Below the pieces are notes generated by a model. The model had not been told where the DNA came from. It saw only the letters and a list, made by a program, of their open reading frames with translations, and searched no databases. A DNA stretch of 64,000 bases from Pollutimonas nitritireducens (GTDB lineage: Bacteria > Pseudomonadota > Gammaproteobacteria > Burkholderiales > Burkholderiaceae_B), in the NCBI RefSeq assembly GCF_002849615.1, contig NZ_PDNV01000005.1, positions 124,001 to 188,000 of the forward strand, written 5' to 3'. The number at the start of each line of letters is the position of its first letter. The first letter of the stretch is position 1. The position numbers and the translations under genes were made by a program. This document shows, one piece after another, positions 32,155 through 40,917 of this stretch.

Positions 32155-33039
32155 ATGAGTCGCATCGCTTTTATTGGTCTGGGTCATATGGGTGGCCCAA
32201 TGGCCCTGAATTTGCTTAAAGCGGGCCATGATCTGGCCGTTTTCGACCTGGTGCCGGCGGCCATCAAGACACTGGTCGACGCCGGTGCAACGGAAGCGGA
32301 TTCCGCACAAACGGCGGTCGAAAATGCAGAAGTGGTTGTCTCCATGTTGCCGGCCAGCAAGCATGTCGAGGGCTTGTACCTGGGTGAAACCGGACTTCTG
32401 AAATACGTCTCGAACAACACCCTGGTTCTGGAGTGCAGTACCATTGCACCCGAGTCCGCCCGCAAGGTTGCGCAGGCCGCACACGAGTGCAATGTACGCA
32501 TGATTGACGCGCCGGTTTCGGGTGGCACGGGTGGCGCCGTGGCTGGAACACTGACATTCATCGTCGGCGGCGACGCCGACGATCTGGAAGCAGCCCGGCC
32601 TTATCTTGAGAAAATGGGCAAGAACATATTCCATGCAGGAGCCGCCGGTGCAGGACAGGTGGCTAAAATTTGCAATAATATGTTGCTTGGCATACTGATG
32701 GCAGGAACGTCGGAAGCCCTTGCGCTCGGTGTAAAGAACGGACTGGACCCCAAGGTACTGTCCGACATCATTGCGAAAAGCTCGGGCCGTAACTGGGCCA
32801 CAGAGCTTTACAACCCATGGCCGGGAGTCATGGAGCATGCGCCCGCCTCCAAAGGCTATGCGGGCGGTTTCGGGGTTGATCTCATGCTGAAAGACCTTGG
32901 TCTGGCCGCCGAGGCCGCATTGACTACCCGTGCGTCGGTGCCGCTGGGCGAGCTGGCGCGCAACCTGTATTCCATGCACAGTGCTCAGGGCAACGGGGCA
33001 CAGGATTTCTCCAGCATCCTGAATCTATTCAAGAAGTAG
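32155..33039 (+). CDS. mmsB: 3-hydroxyisobutyrate dehydrogenase
   Basis: Oxidises 3-hydroxyisobutyrate to methylmalonate semialdehyde with NAD. 294 residues: N-terminal Rossmann domain with IAFIGLGHMGGPMALNLLK, the substrate segment DAPVSGGTGGAVAGTLTFIV, catalytic Lys in GAGQVAKICNNMLLG and the C-terminal GYAGGFGVDLMLKDLGLA. ATG at 32155 with AGGAG upstream. Third gene of the valine operon; methylmalonate-semialdehyde dehydrogenase (mmsA), the next step, is not present here. Confidence 0.95.
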   Translation: MSRIAFIGLGHMGGPMALNLLKAGHDLAVFDLVPAAIKTLVDAGATEADSAQTAVENAEVVVSMLPASKHVEGLYLGETGLLKYVSNNTLVLECSTIAPESARKVAQAAHECNVRMIDAPVSGGTGGAVAGTLTFIVGGDADDLEAARPYLEKMGKNIFHAGAAGAGQVAKICNNMLLGILMAGTSEALALGVKNGLDPKVLSDIIAKSSGRNWATELYNPWPGVMEHAPASKGYAGGFGVDLMLKDLGLAAEAALTTRASVPLGELARNLYSMHSAQGNGAQDFSSILNLFKK

Positions 33040-33047
33040 GGCGGGTG

Positions 33048-34103
33048 TCAGCTTTCGGTCTTGACTTGATAAGGCAAAGGAAGCAGTTCGATGGCAGGGC
33101 CGTCGGCCTTTCCCAGGCGAAAGGCCGACGTGGGAAGGTCGGATAGCTGCACCTCCATCAATAGATGCAAATCGCCGCAAATTGCCGCGTTGATGATACG
33201 CCCGCAAGGCATGTCGGGGTTGCCCGCCTTATAGATATCGGCGCCTGGCAGTGTTACGGATTCGATATCGCGGGCGCCAGTAACAACGCCATAAGCCATA
33301 CGACGCTTGACTGTGCCTCGGTAATGGCTGCGCGCCACCACTTCCTGGCCCGGATAACATCCCTTGGAAAAACTTACCCCATCGATCAGATCGAAATTGA
33401 GCGTTTGAGGAATGAAAAAATCCTGGGTGGCTGTACCCACCCAAGGCAAACCGGCGGCAATATCCCCCGCACGCCAGCATTCACTGGAAGTGTCGGCGGC
33501 CGGCGTCCCGGGGGCCGGGGCTTTGGCATCTGGCGTGTCGAGCTGTTCAGCGTACTCCTGGGGATCAGACGCCGCGAACCACCAGCGAGCCGTATCGACC
33601 GTGGCGGAAGGCGCTGAAATCCACGTGCCGGCGGCGCTACGAACAACATCCCACGTACTCTGTTGCGCCGACATAATGGCAGCTTGCTTCATGATATCCG
33701 TGGACGGTATGTTCTTATCGGTTCCCGATTTATTGAACGTTACGCCCAGCACCTGCAATGGTGACTGCCTGAAGACGACCTGGGCGCGCAATACGAACAT
33801 CGAGAGTCGCTTGATGAGGGCGGACGCGATATCGGCCTTGACAAGCGCATACAGCTGGGTGGCTCCGTTAGTTCTATGTTCAGACCAAATCACCATGCTG
33901 CCCAGCAAACGTCCCTTGGCAGTGCAATAACCAGCCAGACGGGCCTGGTCGGACGCCATTCCCGTGATGTCATGGGTGAGTTGACCATGCAAGAAAGAAG
34001 CAGCGTCCGATCCGGAAACTTCAATGACGGCGAGGTCATCCAGGAGAGCAACAAAATTCGGGAGGTGAGTCATGGGTAAAAGTGGGCTCGCGACAAGAGA
34101 CAT
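33048..34103 (-). CDS. ygfZ: Folate-binding Fe-S cluster assembly/repair protein YgfZ
   Basis: Tetrahydrofolate-binding protein needed for assembly or repair of some iron-sulfur enzymes, related to the GcvT fold. 351 residues. Diagnostic segments: VIEVSGSDAASFLHGQLTHD, YCTAKGRLLGSMVIW and the conserved motif KGCYPGQEVVARSHYRG with its functional cysteine. An acidic/proline-rich stretch (about 190-205, AKAPAPGTPAAD) is an unusual linker. The ATG at 34103 was chosen; the ATG at 34073 (MTHLPNFVALL) is also possible. Divergent from mltG. Confidence 0.92.
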   Translation of the reverse strand: MSLVASPLLPMTHLPNFVALLDDLAVIEVSGSDAASFLHGQLTHDITGMASDQARLAGYCTAKGRLLGSMVIWSEHRTNGATQLYALVKADIASALIKRLSMFVLRAQVVFRQSPLQVLGVTFNKSGTDKNIPSTDIMKQAAIMSAQQSTWDVVRSAAGTWISAPSATVDTARWWFAASDPQEYAEQLDTPDAKAPAPGTPAADTSSECWRAGDIAAGLPWVGTATQDFFIPQTLNFDLIDGVSFSKGCYPGQEVVARSHYRGTVKRRMAYGVVTGARDIESVTLPGADIYKAGNPDMPCGRIINAAICGDLHLLMEVQLSDLPTSAFRLGKADGPAIELLPLPYQVKTES

Positions 34104-34223
34104 AGACAGAGGTAGCGTTTATGATAACGGGCTTCGGCAGATTATGCAGTGAAACTCATTATCGGGCGATGTGTCCGATTTCCACCGGCTCGTTAGTTCC
34201 CGGCCGGGATACACTTTGGTTCA

Positions 34224-35234
34224 ATGACAAAATTCAAATCTTTCGTGCTGTATACGCTTTTACTGCTGGCACTGATCGCCACTGGTCTGAGTGGAGCGGC
34301 TTGGTACTGGGTCGAGCGCCCCGTCGCCATGGACACCGAACGCGTCGACTTTGTGGTCGAATCGGGAAGCCGCCCGCGGACCATCGCCCAGTTGATGAAC
34401 AAATCAGGCATAAAGATCAACGAAGACGCCTTTGTCGCTCTGGCGCGGCTGACAGGACGCGATACGTTGATCAAAGCGGGGGCCTACGAGGCGGTGCGCG
34501 GCGACACGCCCCGTGCCTTGCTCGAGCGCATGGCCAATGGCGATATGTCCCAAACGCAGATCACCTTGGTGGAAGGGTGGTCTTATCAGCGCATCCGCCA
34601 GGCCCTGGAGCAGAATCCACAGGTCAAGCAGACACTTGCCTCAGTGTCCGACGAAGAAATCGCACAAAAACTGGCCATTACTGAAAGTAGCCTGGAAGGG
34701 TTGTTCTATCCTGACACCTATGTATTCGTTCCCGGCTCGTCCGACTTCGATATTCTGCGACGCGCCTATCATGCACAGCAACAGCTCCTTGCTTCCGCCT
34801 GGGAGGAGCGTGATCCTGACCTGCCTCTGACGAAACCCTACGACGCCCTGATCCTCGCCTCTATCGTAGAAAAAGAGACCGGTCACAGCGCAGACCGACA
34901 ACGCGTGGCCGGGGTGTTTATCAACCGGCTTCGACTAGGCATGCCTTTGCAAACCGACCCGACGGTCATATACGGGATGGGCGATACATATCAGGGCCGA
35001 ATACGCAAGAAAGACCTGACCACCGACACGCCATGGAACACCTACACACGTGGTGGCTTGCCGCCGACGCCCATTGCCAGCGCCGGTAAGGCTGCCCTGT
35101 TGTCGGTCCTGCATCCTGAAGCGCACAAGTTTCTCTATTTTGTATCCCGGGGCGATGGGTCCAGCGAATTCTCCCAGAATCTTGCGGATCATAATCGGGC
35201 CGTATCTAAATATATATTGGGACGACGCAACTGA
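34224..35234 (+). CDS. mltG: Endolytic transglycosylase MltG
   Basis: Inner-membrane lytic transglycosylase that cuts nascent glycan strands and sets their length. 336 residues with one N-terminal membrane anchor (YTLLLLALIATGLSGAAWYW), a LysM-like region, and the YceG catalytic domain: SLEGLFYPDTYVF, LILASIVEKETG (catalytic Glu), GMPLQTDPTVIYG, NTYTRGGLPPTPIASAG and HKFLYFVSRGDGSSEFSQ. Its stop overlaps the tmk start (TGATG). Conserved neighbourhood mltG-tmk-holB. Confidence 0.95.
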   Translation: MTKFKSFVLYTLLLLALIATGLSGAAWYWVERPVAMDTERVDFVVESGSRPRTIAQLMNKSGIKINEDAFVALARLTGRDTLIKAGAYEAVRGDTPRALLERMANGDMSQTQITLVEGWSYQRIRQALEQNPQVKQTLASVSDEEIAQKLAITESSLEGLFYPDTYVFVPGSSDFDILRRAYHAQQQLLASAWEERDPDLPLTKPYDALILASIVEKETGHSADRQRVAGVFINRLRLGMPLQTDPTVIYGMGDTYQGRIRKKDLTTDTPWNTYTRGGLPPTPIASAGKAALLSVLHPEAHKFLYFVSRGDGSSEFSQNLADHNRAVSKYILGRRN

Positions 35235-35878
35235 TGCAGGTTCAGCGTGGCTGTTTTATTACTCTGGAAGGATTGGACGGGGCGGGAAAAAGTACGCATG
35301 TCCAATGGATTGTCGACCAACTGCAGAGTCGCGGCCTCCCGGTCGTTTCAACCCGCGAACCAGGCGGTACGATGTTGGGCGAACAACTGCGACAATGCGT
35401 GCTGACCCAACCTATGAACCTTAAAACGGAAACGCTGCTCATGTTTGCAGGGCGGTGCGAGCATATCGAGACGGTGATCAAGCCTGCACTAAATGCCGGC
35501 AGGTGGGTCGTCTGCGACCGTTTCACCGATGCTACCTATGCCTATCAGGGCGGCGGACGACAACTGGGCGAAAAAAGCATCAACTGCCTGGAACAATGGG
35601 TGCATGCCGACCTGCAACCCGATCGCACCTGGCTTTTCGATATTCCGCTAGCCGTGGCGCGCGAGCGCCTTGGCAGGACCCGGGAATTGGACCGATTCGA
35701 ACAAGAAGGCGACGCTTTTTTCGAACGGACTCGCTACGCTTATCACGAACGCGCGCGCCAGCATCCGCAGCGCATGCGTATCATTGACTCAACTGAATCC
35801 ATTGCAGCGGTACGCCGTACCCTTGTTGCCCAACTCGACGACCTAGTCCTGGCACATCAGAATGGTGGTGGGGCATGA
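35234..35878 (+). CDS. tmk: Thymidylate kinase
   Basis: Phosphorylates dTMP to dTDP. 214 residues with the P-loop FITLEGLDGAGKSTHVQWIV, the DR(Y/H) dTMP-binding segment VSTREPGGTMLGEQLR, VVCDRFTDATYAYQGGGRQL and the LID region LAVARERLGRTRELDRFEQE. Overlaps both neighbours by a few bases (mltG before, holB after), so the three genes are likely translated together. Confidence 0.97.
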   Translation: MQVQRGCFITLEGLDGAGKSTHVQWIVDQLQSRGLPVVSTREPGGTMLGEQLRQCVLTQPMNLKTETLLMFAGRCEHIETVIKPALNAGRWVVCDRFTDATYAYQGGGRQLGEKSINCLEQWVHADLQPDRTWLFDIPLAVARERLGRTRELDRFEQEGDAFFERTRYAYHERARQHPQRMRIIDSTESIAAVRRTLVAQLDDLVLAHQNGGGA

Positions 35879-36924
35879 GTGAGCCGGCGTCTTTCCTGCC
35901 CTGGCAGGAGCCGCTGGCGGCTTTGTGGCTTGCGCAACGCGAAAGGTTTGCGCATGCCTGGCTGATCCACGGTGTGCCCGGTATCGGCAAGCGGCAATTC
36001 GCTCTGGCGGCAGCAGCCAGCCTTCTATGTGAATCGCCACTGAACGGCCTAGCCTGCGGCCGATGCGCCGCGTGTCACTGGATGGCCAGTGGCAATCACC
36101 CTGACTTGCGCCGTATCAGACCCGAGGCCATGGCTCTCGAAGAGGGGCCGGCCGCAGCGGATTCAGACGATGAAGGCCTCGCCCCTGGCACGTCCAAGAA
36201 GGCGCCGTCCAAAGATATCCGGGTCGAACAACTACGAGGATTGAGTTCCTGGTTCAATACGGCGACCCACCGTGGCGGCTGGCGGGTAGCCGTGCTGTAT
36301 CCCGCTCAGGCGATGAACAGCATTTCTGCGAATGCCCTGTTGAAAGTGCTTGAGGAGCCTCCCGAACATACGATTTTCCTGCTCGTGGCGGACGCCCCCG
36401 ATCGTCTGTTGCCCACATTGCTTTCGCGCTGTCGGCGCCTGCCTTTGCCGGTTCCGGACAAAGCAGCAAGTCTTGCATGGCTCGACCAGCACCAAGTAAA
36501 CGATGCGCCACTATGGCTTGCGGCAGCGGGCGGAGCGCCCTTGTTGGCGTTGCAATTGGCTCAAACGAGTGCAAGTCCATGTCCCGAGTGGCTTGGCGAC
36601 CTGATCACGCCATTGGTCCAGGGCTGCGCAATCGACGTCGGACCCCTCGCTGACCACCTGGAAAAAGTGCCCGCCGAAATATGGATAGACGCGCTTCAAC
36701 GCCTGTTCATGGATCTTCTGCTGGCGGCCAGCGATGCACCGCTGCGCTATTACCCTGGCCTGGAAAAAACCATACGTTTGGCGGCTGGGCACGCAACATT
36801 GGTCAACCTGGCTGAAACAGCAAAATGGCTGGCGCAGCAGCGGGCCGTTGCCCGACATCCCCTCAACGCCAAGTTACTTCTACACAGCACTCTGCAACGG
36901 GTGGCGCTGGCGTGCCGCCCATAG
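35875..36924 (+). CDS. holB: DNA polymerase III subunit delta'
   Basis: Clamp-loader stator subunit. 349 residues: AHAWLIHGVPGIGKRQFALA (degenerate P-loop), the zinc module LACGRCAACHWMASGNHPDL with its four cysteines, AVLYPAQAMNSISANALLKV followed by LEEPPEHTIFLLV, and the SRC-type motif LLSRCRRLPLP. A short acidic insert (about 88-108) is low complexity. Starts inside the tmk stop codon. Confidence 0.95.
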   Translation: MSEPASFLPWQEPLAALWLAQRERFAHAWLIHGVPGIGKRQFALAAAASLLCESPLNGLACGRCAACHWMASGNHPDLRRIRPEAMALEEGPAAADSDDEGLAPGTSKKAPSKDIRVEQLRGLSSWFNTATHRGGWRVAVLYPAQAMNSISANALLKVLEEPPEHTIFLLVADAPDRLLPTLLSRCRRLPLPVPDKAASLAWLDQHQVNDAPLWLAAAGGAPLLALQLAQTSASPCPEWLGDLITPLVQGCAIDVGPLADHLEKVPAEIWIDALQRLFMDLLLAASDAPLRYYPGLEKTIRLAAGHATLVNLAETAKWLAQQRAVARHPLNAKLLLHSTLQRVALACRP

Positions 36925-36932
36925 GAACGAAC

Positions 36933-37703
36933 ATGTATGTAGACTCTCATTGCCACCTCGATTTCCCTGAGCTGGCTCAGAACTTGCCTGATATCCTCGA
37001 CCGCATGGTCCAAAACCAGGTTGGCCATGCATTGGTGGTGAGTGTAAACTTGCCGAATTGGCCCCGGCTCATGGAGCTGGTTGCACCGCATTCCCATCTC
37101 CATGCATCGGTAGGGGTGCATCCTGACTACGAAGATACGCCCGAACCGTCAGTGCAAGACCTGGTCGACATGGCCCAGTCGCCAAAAGTGGTGGCCATAG
37201 GAGAAACAGGGCTGGACTATTTTCGTCTAGCCGAACCCCTGGATTGGCAACGCGACCGTTTCCGCACGCATATCCGGGCGAGTCACGGCAGCGGCTTGCC
37301 CTTGATCATCCATACCCGCTCCGCCAGTGCAGACACCCTGCGCATCATGAAAGAAGAGGGCGCCGACCGATACGGGGGCGTCATGCACTGCTTTACTGAG
37401 TCCTGGGAAGTGGCGCAAGCTGCAATGGAAATGAACTTTTATATTTCAATTTCGGGTATCGTTACCTTCAAGAAGGCACAAGCACTGCAGGAGCTGGCCA
37501 CCAAGCTTCCGCTGGATCGCCTGCTGATTGAAACCGACTCCCCATATCTGGCGCCGGTTCCTCACCGCGGTAAACTGAACGACCCGTCCAACGTCATGCA
37601 TGTGGCCGAAAAAATCGCCGAACTGCGCGGCATTCCCGCCGGCGACATAGCAAAACACTCAACTGATAACTTCTTCAGACTTTTCAATAAGATAAGACGA
37701 TAA
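36933..37703 (+). CDS. tatD: TatD-family metal-dependent hydrolase/DNase
   Basis: Amidohydrolase-like metal-dependent deoxyribonuclease family (YcfH type). 256 residues starting MYVDSHCHLDFPEL (metal-binding HxH), with ASVGVHPDYEDT, AIGETGLDYFRLAEPLDWQR, PLIIHTRSASADTL, VMHCFTESWEVA and the C-terminal LLIETDSPYLAPVPHRGKLN. The open frame back to 36825 overlaps holB and is not used. Only 8 nt separate it from holB; in several relatives a pilZ gene lies between these two, and none is present here. Confidence 0.94.
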   Translation: MYVDSHCHLDFPELAQNLPDILDRMVQNQVGHALVVSVNLPNWPRLMELVAPHSHLHASVGVHPDYEDTPEPSVQDLVDMAQSPKVVAIGETGLDYFRLAEPLDWQRDRFRTHIRASHGSGLPLIIHTRSASADTLRIMKEEGADRYGGVMHCFTESWEVAQAAMEMNFYISISGIVTFKKAQALQELATKLPLDRLLIETDSPYLAPVPHRGKLNDPSNVMHVAEKIAELRGIPAGDIAKHSTDNFFRLFNKIRR

Positions 37704-37848
37704 CCTAATGAATTTTATAGATCAAGAGGAACCGGCTTTAAAAGCAATGATGTGTAGAATATAAACATTCAAAACAATGACTTGTACAACATTGTTAAAT
37801 CATAATGTTTAAAGTTAAATAGTTAAAGTACTTTGTTTAAAGTGAATT
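37704..37848. promoter_or_regulatory. AT-rich spacer with nested palindromes and direct repeats
   Basis: The 145-bp gap is strikingly A/T-rich against GC-rich neighbours. AACAATG (37773-37779) / CATTGTT (37790-37796) is a perfect inverted repeat enclosing a second palindrome TTGTACAA (37782-37789). TGTTTAAAGT occurs twice (37806-37815, 37834-37843). A -10-like TAGAAT lies at 37755-37760. It probably controls the ankyrin gene that starts at 37849. Confidence 0.5.
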
Positions 37849-38703
37849 ATGAGATCTAGTCTTTCCGCAACCGTCATCGTTCGTTCCTGGGCGCTGGGCC
37901 TGGCAATGGCCTTCCTGTGCGTGGCCGTCCAGGCGGCCAACCCTGCCGACTGGTGGGTGGACATAGCGAATGATCGCGTCTCCAATGTCAAGACCATGCT
38001 GGCACAAGGCGCCGATCCAAATGAACTCAGCTCAAAAGGACAACCGGCCATCATGCAGGCCATTCGCGACGGTGCCTGGGGCGTCTACGACGTCCTGGCG
38101 GCACATCGAAAGACCTCACTGAATGCCATCAACATCAATCGCGAGACACCATTGATGTATCTGGCAGTCCTGGGCGAAACGAAGCGGGCAAAAGATCTGA
38201 TCCGACGTGGAGCAATGGTGAATCGCCTGGGCTGGACGCCCCTGCACTACGCAGCATCGACGGGCAAGCTGGAGACGGCCAGGATGTTGATAGCAAACAA
38301 AGCCATCATTGATGCGCCTGCGCCGGACGGAACGACCCCGCTGATGATGGCGGCACATTCCGGAAGCGAGGCCATGGTGCGGTTGCTGCTGGACCACGGG
38401 GCAGAAGTCACGACACAAAACCTTCAGAAGCTGGACGCCGCCGACTGGGCCGTCAACAATAAGCATGTTGCGCTGGCCACCATGCTCGAGACCATGATCG
38501 ATAAGACCTTGAAACAGCGCGCTGCCGCGCGCCAGGGCGAAAGCCAGGCCCCCGGATCCGGCAACATTGCACCGGATATCAGGGCGATAGATCCGCTTGA
38601 GATTGATGCAGGCGCCACAGCACCCGAACGCAACGTTCCCCAAGTGAAGACCGACAAGCCGTCATCGACATCACCCTATTTCGACCTTGAGCGATTCAAA
38701 TAA
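37849..38703 (+). CDS. Secreted ankyrin-repeat protein
   Basis: Predicted periplasmic protein-binding scaffold; no enzymatic domain is visible. 284 residues: signal peptide (ALGLAMAFLCVAVQA, cleavage before ANPADWW), then about five ankyrin repeats (residues 40-210) with the consensus pieces GRDG-like RETPLMYLAVLGETKRAKDL, GWTPLHYAASTGKLETARML and GTTPLMMAAHSGSEAMVRLL. The C-terminal 70 residues are low complexity (RQGESQAPGSG) and end PYFDLERFK. Preceded by the AT-rich control region. Confidence 0.88.
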   Translation: MRSSLSATVIVRSWALGLAMAFLCVAVQAANPADWWVDIANDRVSNVKTMLAQGADPNELSSKGQPAIMQAIRDGAWGVYDVLAAHRKTSLNAININRETPLMYLAVLGETKRAKDLIRRGAMVNRLGWTPLHYAASTGKLETARMLIANKAIIDAPAPDGTTPLMMAAHSGSEAMVRLLLDHGAEVTTQNLQKLDAADWAVNNKHVALATMLETMIDKTLKQRAAARQGESQAPGSGNIAPDIRAIDPLEIDAGATAPERNVPQVKTDKPSSTSPYFDLERFK

Positions 38704-38786
38704 AATGCATGGTCTGTTAAATGCCCTGCGTTACCCAGATCTCGTCGAGCAACGCAGATAGGCGCAACGCAGATGCCTCCCGATCG

Positions 38787-39590
38787 TCAAGTCGGGATAA
38801 ATTCGGGGCGCAATATTCCTCGTAACCGTTCATAGGGAATCAGCAGCTCCGGCTGTCCAGACGAATAGGGCGCGATCTGGTAAGAATCATATTTCACCAG
38901 CAGCCCGCCATCCGTGAACGCAAAATTACTGCTCGCCTGGAACGGCCACAAGCGGTCGTAGGCAGCCGGATCGCGCATGGCATCCGGGTTGGACGCCAGC
39001 CATTGCGCATGCACCTCTTTCAAGGCGGCCTGAAAGGCGTCCTGTTTTCCATCTTCCAGCACATGGGTCAAGCCGAGCACCTTGCCGCTGTCGTTGTCCC
39101 AATTCAAAAACTGGGTGGCTGATATTCCGTGAGCGGCCCCAGTGTAATACTGCCAGGTATTCAATTCAACGACTGTCAAGTACTTGTTGCGGTAACGTGT
39201 TTTGGCTGCCAGCAACGTTGAATCACGAGGTGCCGCAGTCTTCCAGAAGTAAGCCTCGTACTCCTCTACCGTTGCATAAGGAGGAGCGCCGCTGCTGCCG
39301 ACGCCGGTCATGACGGCTAGAGCGTGATCCACCAATTCCGTCAGCCTGGCTATGCCTGGAAAAACAATGGAGTCCAGTTTCACGGTTGGGCATTCGCCCT
39401 CGCACCCAGGCTTCTTGTGTTCCCACTTGACGTCTTGCGTGAACAGGCCGACTTTGCTGGTTTGCGCAGCGGTCTCCGCAGGGATGAGCGAAATGTTGTC
39501 AGGCGGTCCACTGGCACACGCCGTCATCAGAGATGCAGCGCCTATGGCGAGGGCCAGGCGCACGGATACTGCAGGAATCATTTTATTCAT
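38787..39590 (-). CDS. DUF3298/RsiV-like lipoprotein
   Basis: Predicted lipoprotein of 267 residues; signal with lipobox SLMTACAS (Cys near residue 25). The mature part matches in outline the DUF3298/DUF4163 pair found in RsiV-like surface proteins: an N-terminal strand region (CEGECPTVKLDSIVFPGI), LTVVELNTWQYYTGAAHGIS with the typical G-AHG motif, and the C-terminal FAFTDGGLLVKYDSYQIAPY. Last gene of the GPx-GST operon, overlapping the GST stop (ATGA). Function unknown; coupling suggests an envelope role in redox stress. Confidence 0.75.
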   Translation of the reverse strand: MNKMIPAVSVRLALAIGAASLMTACASGPPDNISLIPAETAAQTSKVGLFTQDVKWEHKKPGCEGECPTVKLDSIVFPGIARLTELVDHALAVMTGVGSSGAPPYATVEEYEAYFWKTAAPRDSTLLAAKTRYRNKYLTVVELNTWQYYTGAAHGISATQFLNWDNDSGKVLGLTHVLEDGKQDAFQAALKEVHAQWLASNPDAMRDPAAYDRLWPFQASSNFAFTDGGLLVKYDSYQIAPYSSGQPELLIPYERLRGILRPEFIPT

Positions 39591-40285
39591 TTGATTGTGG
39601 TGGCATCCTGGCCGAAAAGAATTTGACGGGACGCTTCGTCGCTCACTGAAGGCGTCGTGTTGATTTCGTCGGCGAGTGCGTACGCGCGAGTGGTGGCCGG
39701 GCGCTGACGTATGGCGTCGAACCAGCGCCGCAGGTTGGGGAAATCATTCAATTCTTGTGCCTGGCGTTCGTGCGGAACAATCCATGGATAGCATGCCATA
39801 TCGGCGATGGAATAGTCGCCGGCAATGAATTCACGACCCTCAAGCCGCCGGTCCAGCACTTTGTACAAGCGTGCGGTCTCTCGCACATATCGGTCTATGG
39901 CGTACGGGATCTTCTCGACCGCATAATTATTGAAATGATGATTTTGTCCGGCCATGGGGCCCAAACCGCCCATCTGCCAGAATAGCCATTGCAAGGTATC
40001 GACCCGGCCTCGCAACGTATCCGGAATGAATCGGCCTGTTTTTTCCGCCAGGTATAACAATATGGCGCCCGACTCGAATACCGGGATTGCAGAAGCGCCG
40101 TCTGCAGGCGCATGATCGACAATGGCAGGGATACGGTTATTGGGCGCAACCTGGAGAAATTCGGGCTGGAATTGATCACCCTTGCCAATATTGACCGGAA
40201 TGATTTTATAAGGCAATCCTGTCTCTTCAAGAAACAGAGTGATTTTGTGTCCGTTCGGAGTCGTCCAGTAGTACAAGTCGATCAT
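39587..40285 (-). CDS. Glutathione S-transferase, YfcG/Nu-class-like
   Basis: Cytosolic GST fold protein, likely a disulfide-bond reductase or glutathione-dependent peroxidase. 232 residues: thioredoxin-fold N-terminus IDLYYWTTPNGHKITLFLEE with the TPNG segment of the Nu class, GSH-binding NRIPAIVDH and FESGAILLYLAEK, then the helical domain with NHHFNNYAVEKIPYAIDRYV and GDYSIADMACYPWI. Nine nucleotides after the peroxidase gene and overlapping the lipoprotein gene by 4 nt, all probably one transcript. Confidence 0.9.
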   Translation of the reverse strand: MIDLYYWTTPNGHKITLFLEETGLPYKIIPVNIGKGDQFQPEFLQVAPNNRIPAIVDHAPADGASAIPVFESGAILLYLAEKTGRFIPDTLRGRVDTLQWLFWQMGGLGPMAGQNHHFNNYAVEKIPYAIDRYVRETARLYKVLDRRLEGREFIAGDYSIADMACYPWIVPHERQAQELNDFPNLRRWFDAIRQRPATTRAYALADEINTTPSVSDEASRQILFGQDATTIK

Positions 40286-40294
40286 GCTGATCCT

Positions 40295-40804
40295 TTATTT
40301 CGTTGCGAGCGAGGCTGCCTGCGCCTTCAAGGCCTCTTCGATATCCTTGCGCAAGGCATCGGGCTTGGTGGTCGAACCGTAGCGTCGCAGTACCTGCCCG
40401 TGGCGGTCCACCAGAAATTTCGTGAAATTCCATTTGATATTGCGCGTGCCCAGGACACCTGCTTTCTCACCTTTGATCCAGGCGAACAGGGGATGGGCAC
40501 CCGGCCCATTAACCTCAACCTTGTCGAACATGGGAAAGGAAATTTCGTAGCTGCTGGAACAGAAGCGGGCAATTTCATGAGCGTCGCCGGGCTCCTGGTG
40601 CCCAAACTGATCGCAGGGGAAACCCAATATGGAAAACCCGCGATCGCGGTACTCACGGTAAAGCGATTCCAGTCCCTGATATTGCGGCGTGAATCCACAC
40701 TGGGAGGCCACGTTGACGACAAGCAATACCTGGCCTCCATAGCGGGAGAGGTCAATAATTTCGCCACTCAGCGCCTGGGCCGAAAAAGAATAGATTGATG
40801 TCAT
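40295..40804 (-). CDS. Glutathione peroxidase family protein (Cys type)
   Basis: Thiol peroxidase reducing hydrogen peroxide and lipid hydroperoxides, in bacteria often via thioredoxin. 169 residues with the active-site segment VNVASQCGFTPQYQGLESLY (peroxidatic Cys, not selenocysteine), the Gln in LGFPCDQFGHQEPG and the Trp in KWNFTKFLVDRHG, which complete the catalytic triad. First gene of the operon with the GST and the lipoprotein. The 113-bp gap behind it (40805-40917) shows nothing recognisable. Confidence 0.94.
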   Translation of the reverse strand: MTSIYSFSAQALSGEIIDLSRYGGQVLLVVNVASQCGFTPQYQGLESLYREYRDRGFSILGFPCDQFGHQEPGDAHEIARFCSSSYEISFPMFDKVEVNGPGAHPLFAWIKGEKAGVLGTRNIKWNFTKFLVDRHGQVLRRYGSTTKPDALRKDIEEALKAQAASLATK

Positions 40805-40917
40805 CGCTTACGTATCGCGTCCTGGCTATTGATTTTTGTACTTTACCATTGAAGCGATCGCCTTAAGACAATGGATGCCGTGCGCGTACAAACCCAGTTC
40901 AGGCAAGCTGAACGTGC

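Noticed and set aside
31858..32979. 373-codon antisense frame over mmsB and the hydrolase
   Set aside because: Overlaps two clear genes on the other strand and has no recognisable domain.
40295..40804. Selenocysteine glutathione peroxidase
   Set aside because: The active-site codon is an ordinary cysteine codon; no internal TGA is present.
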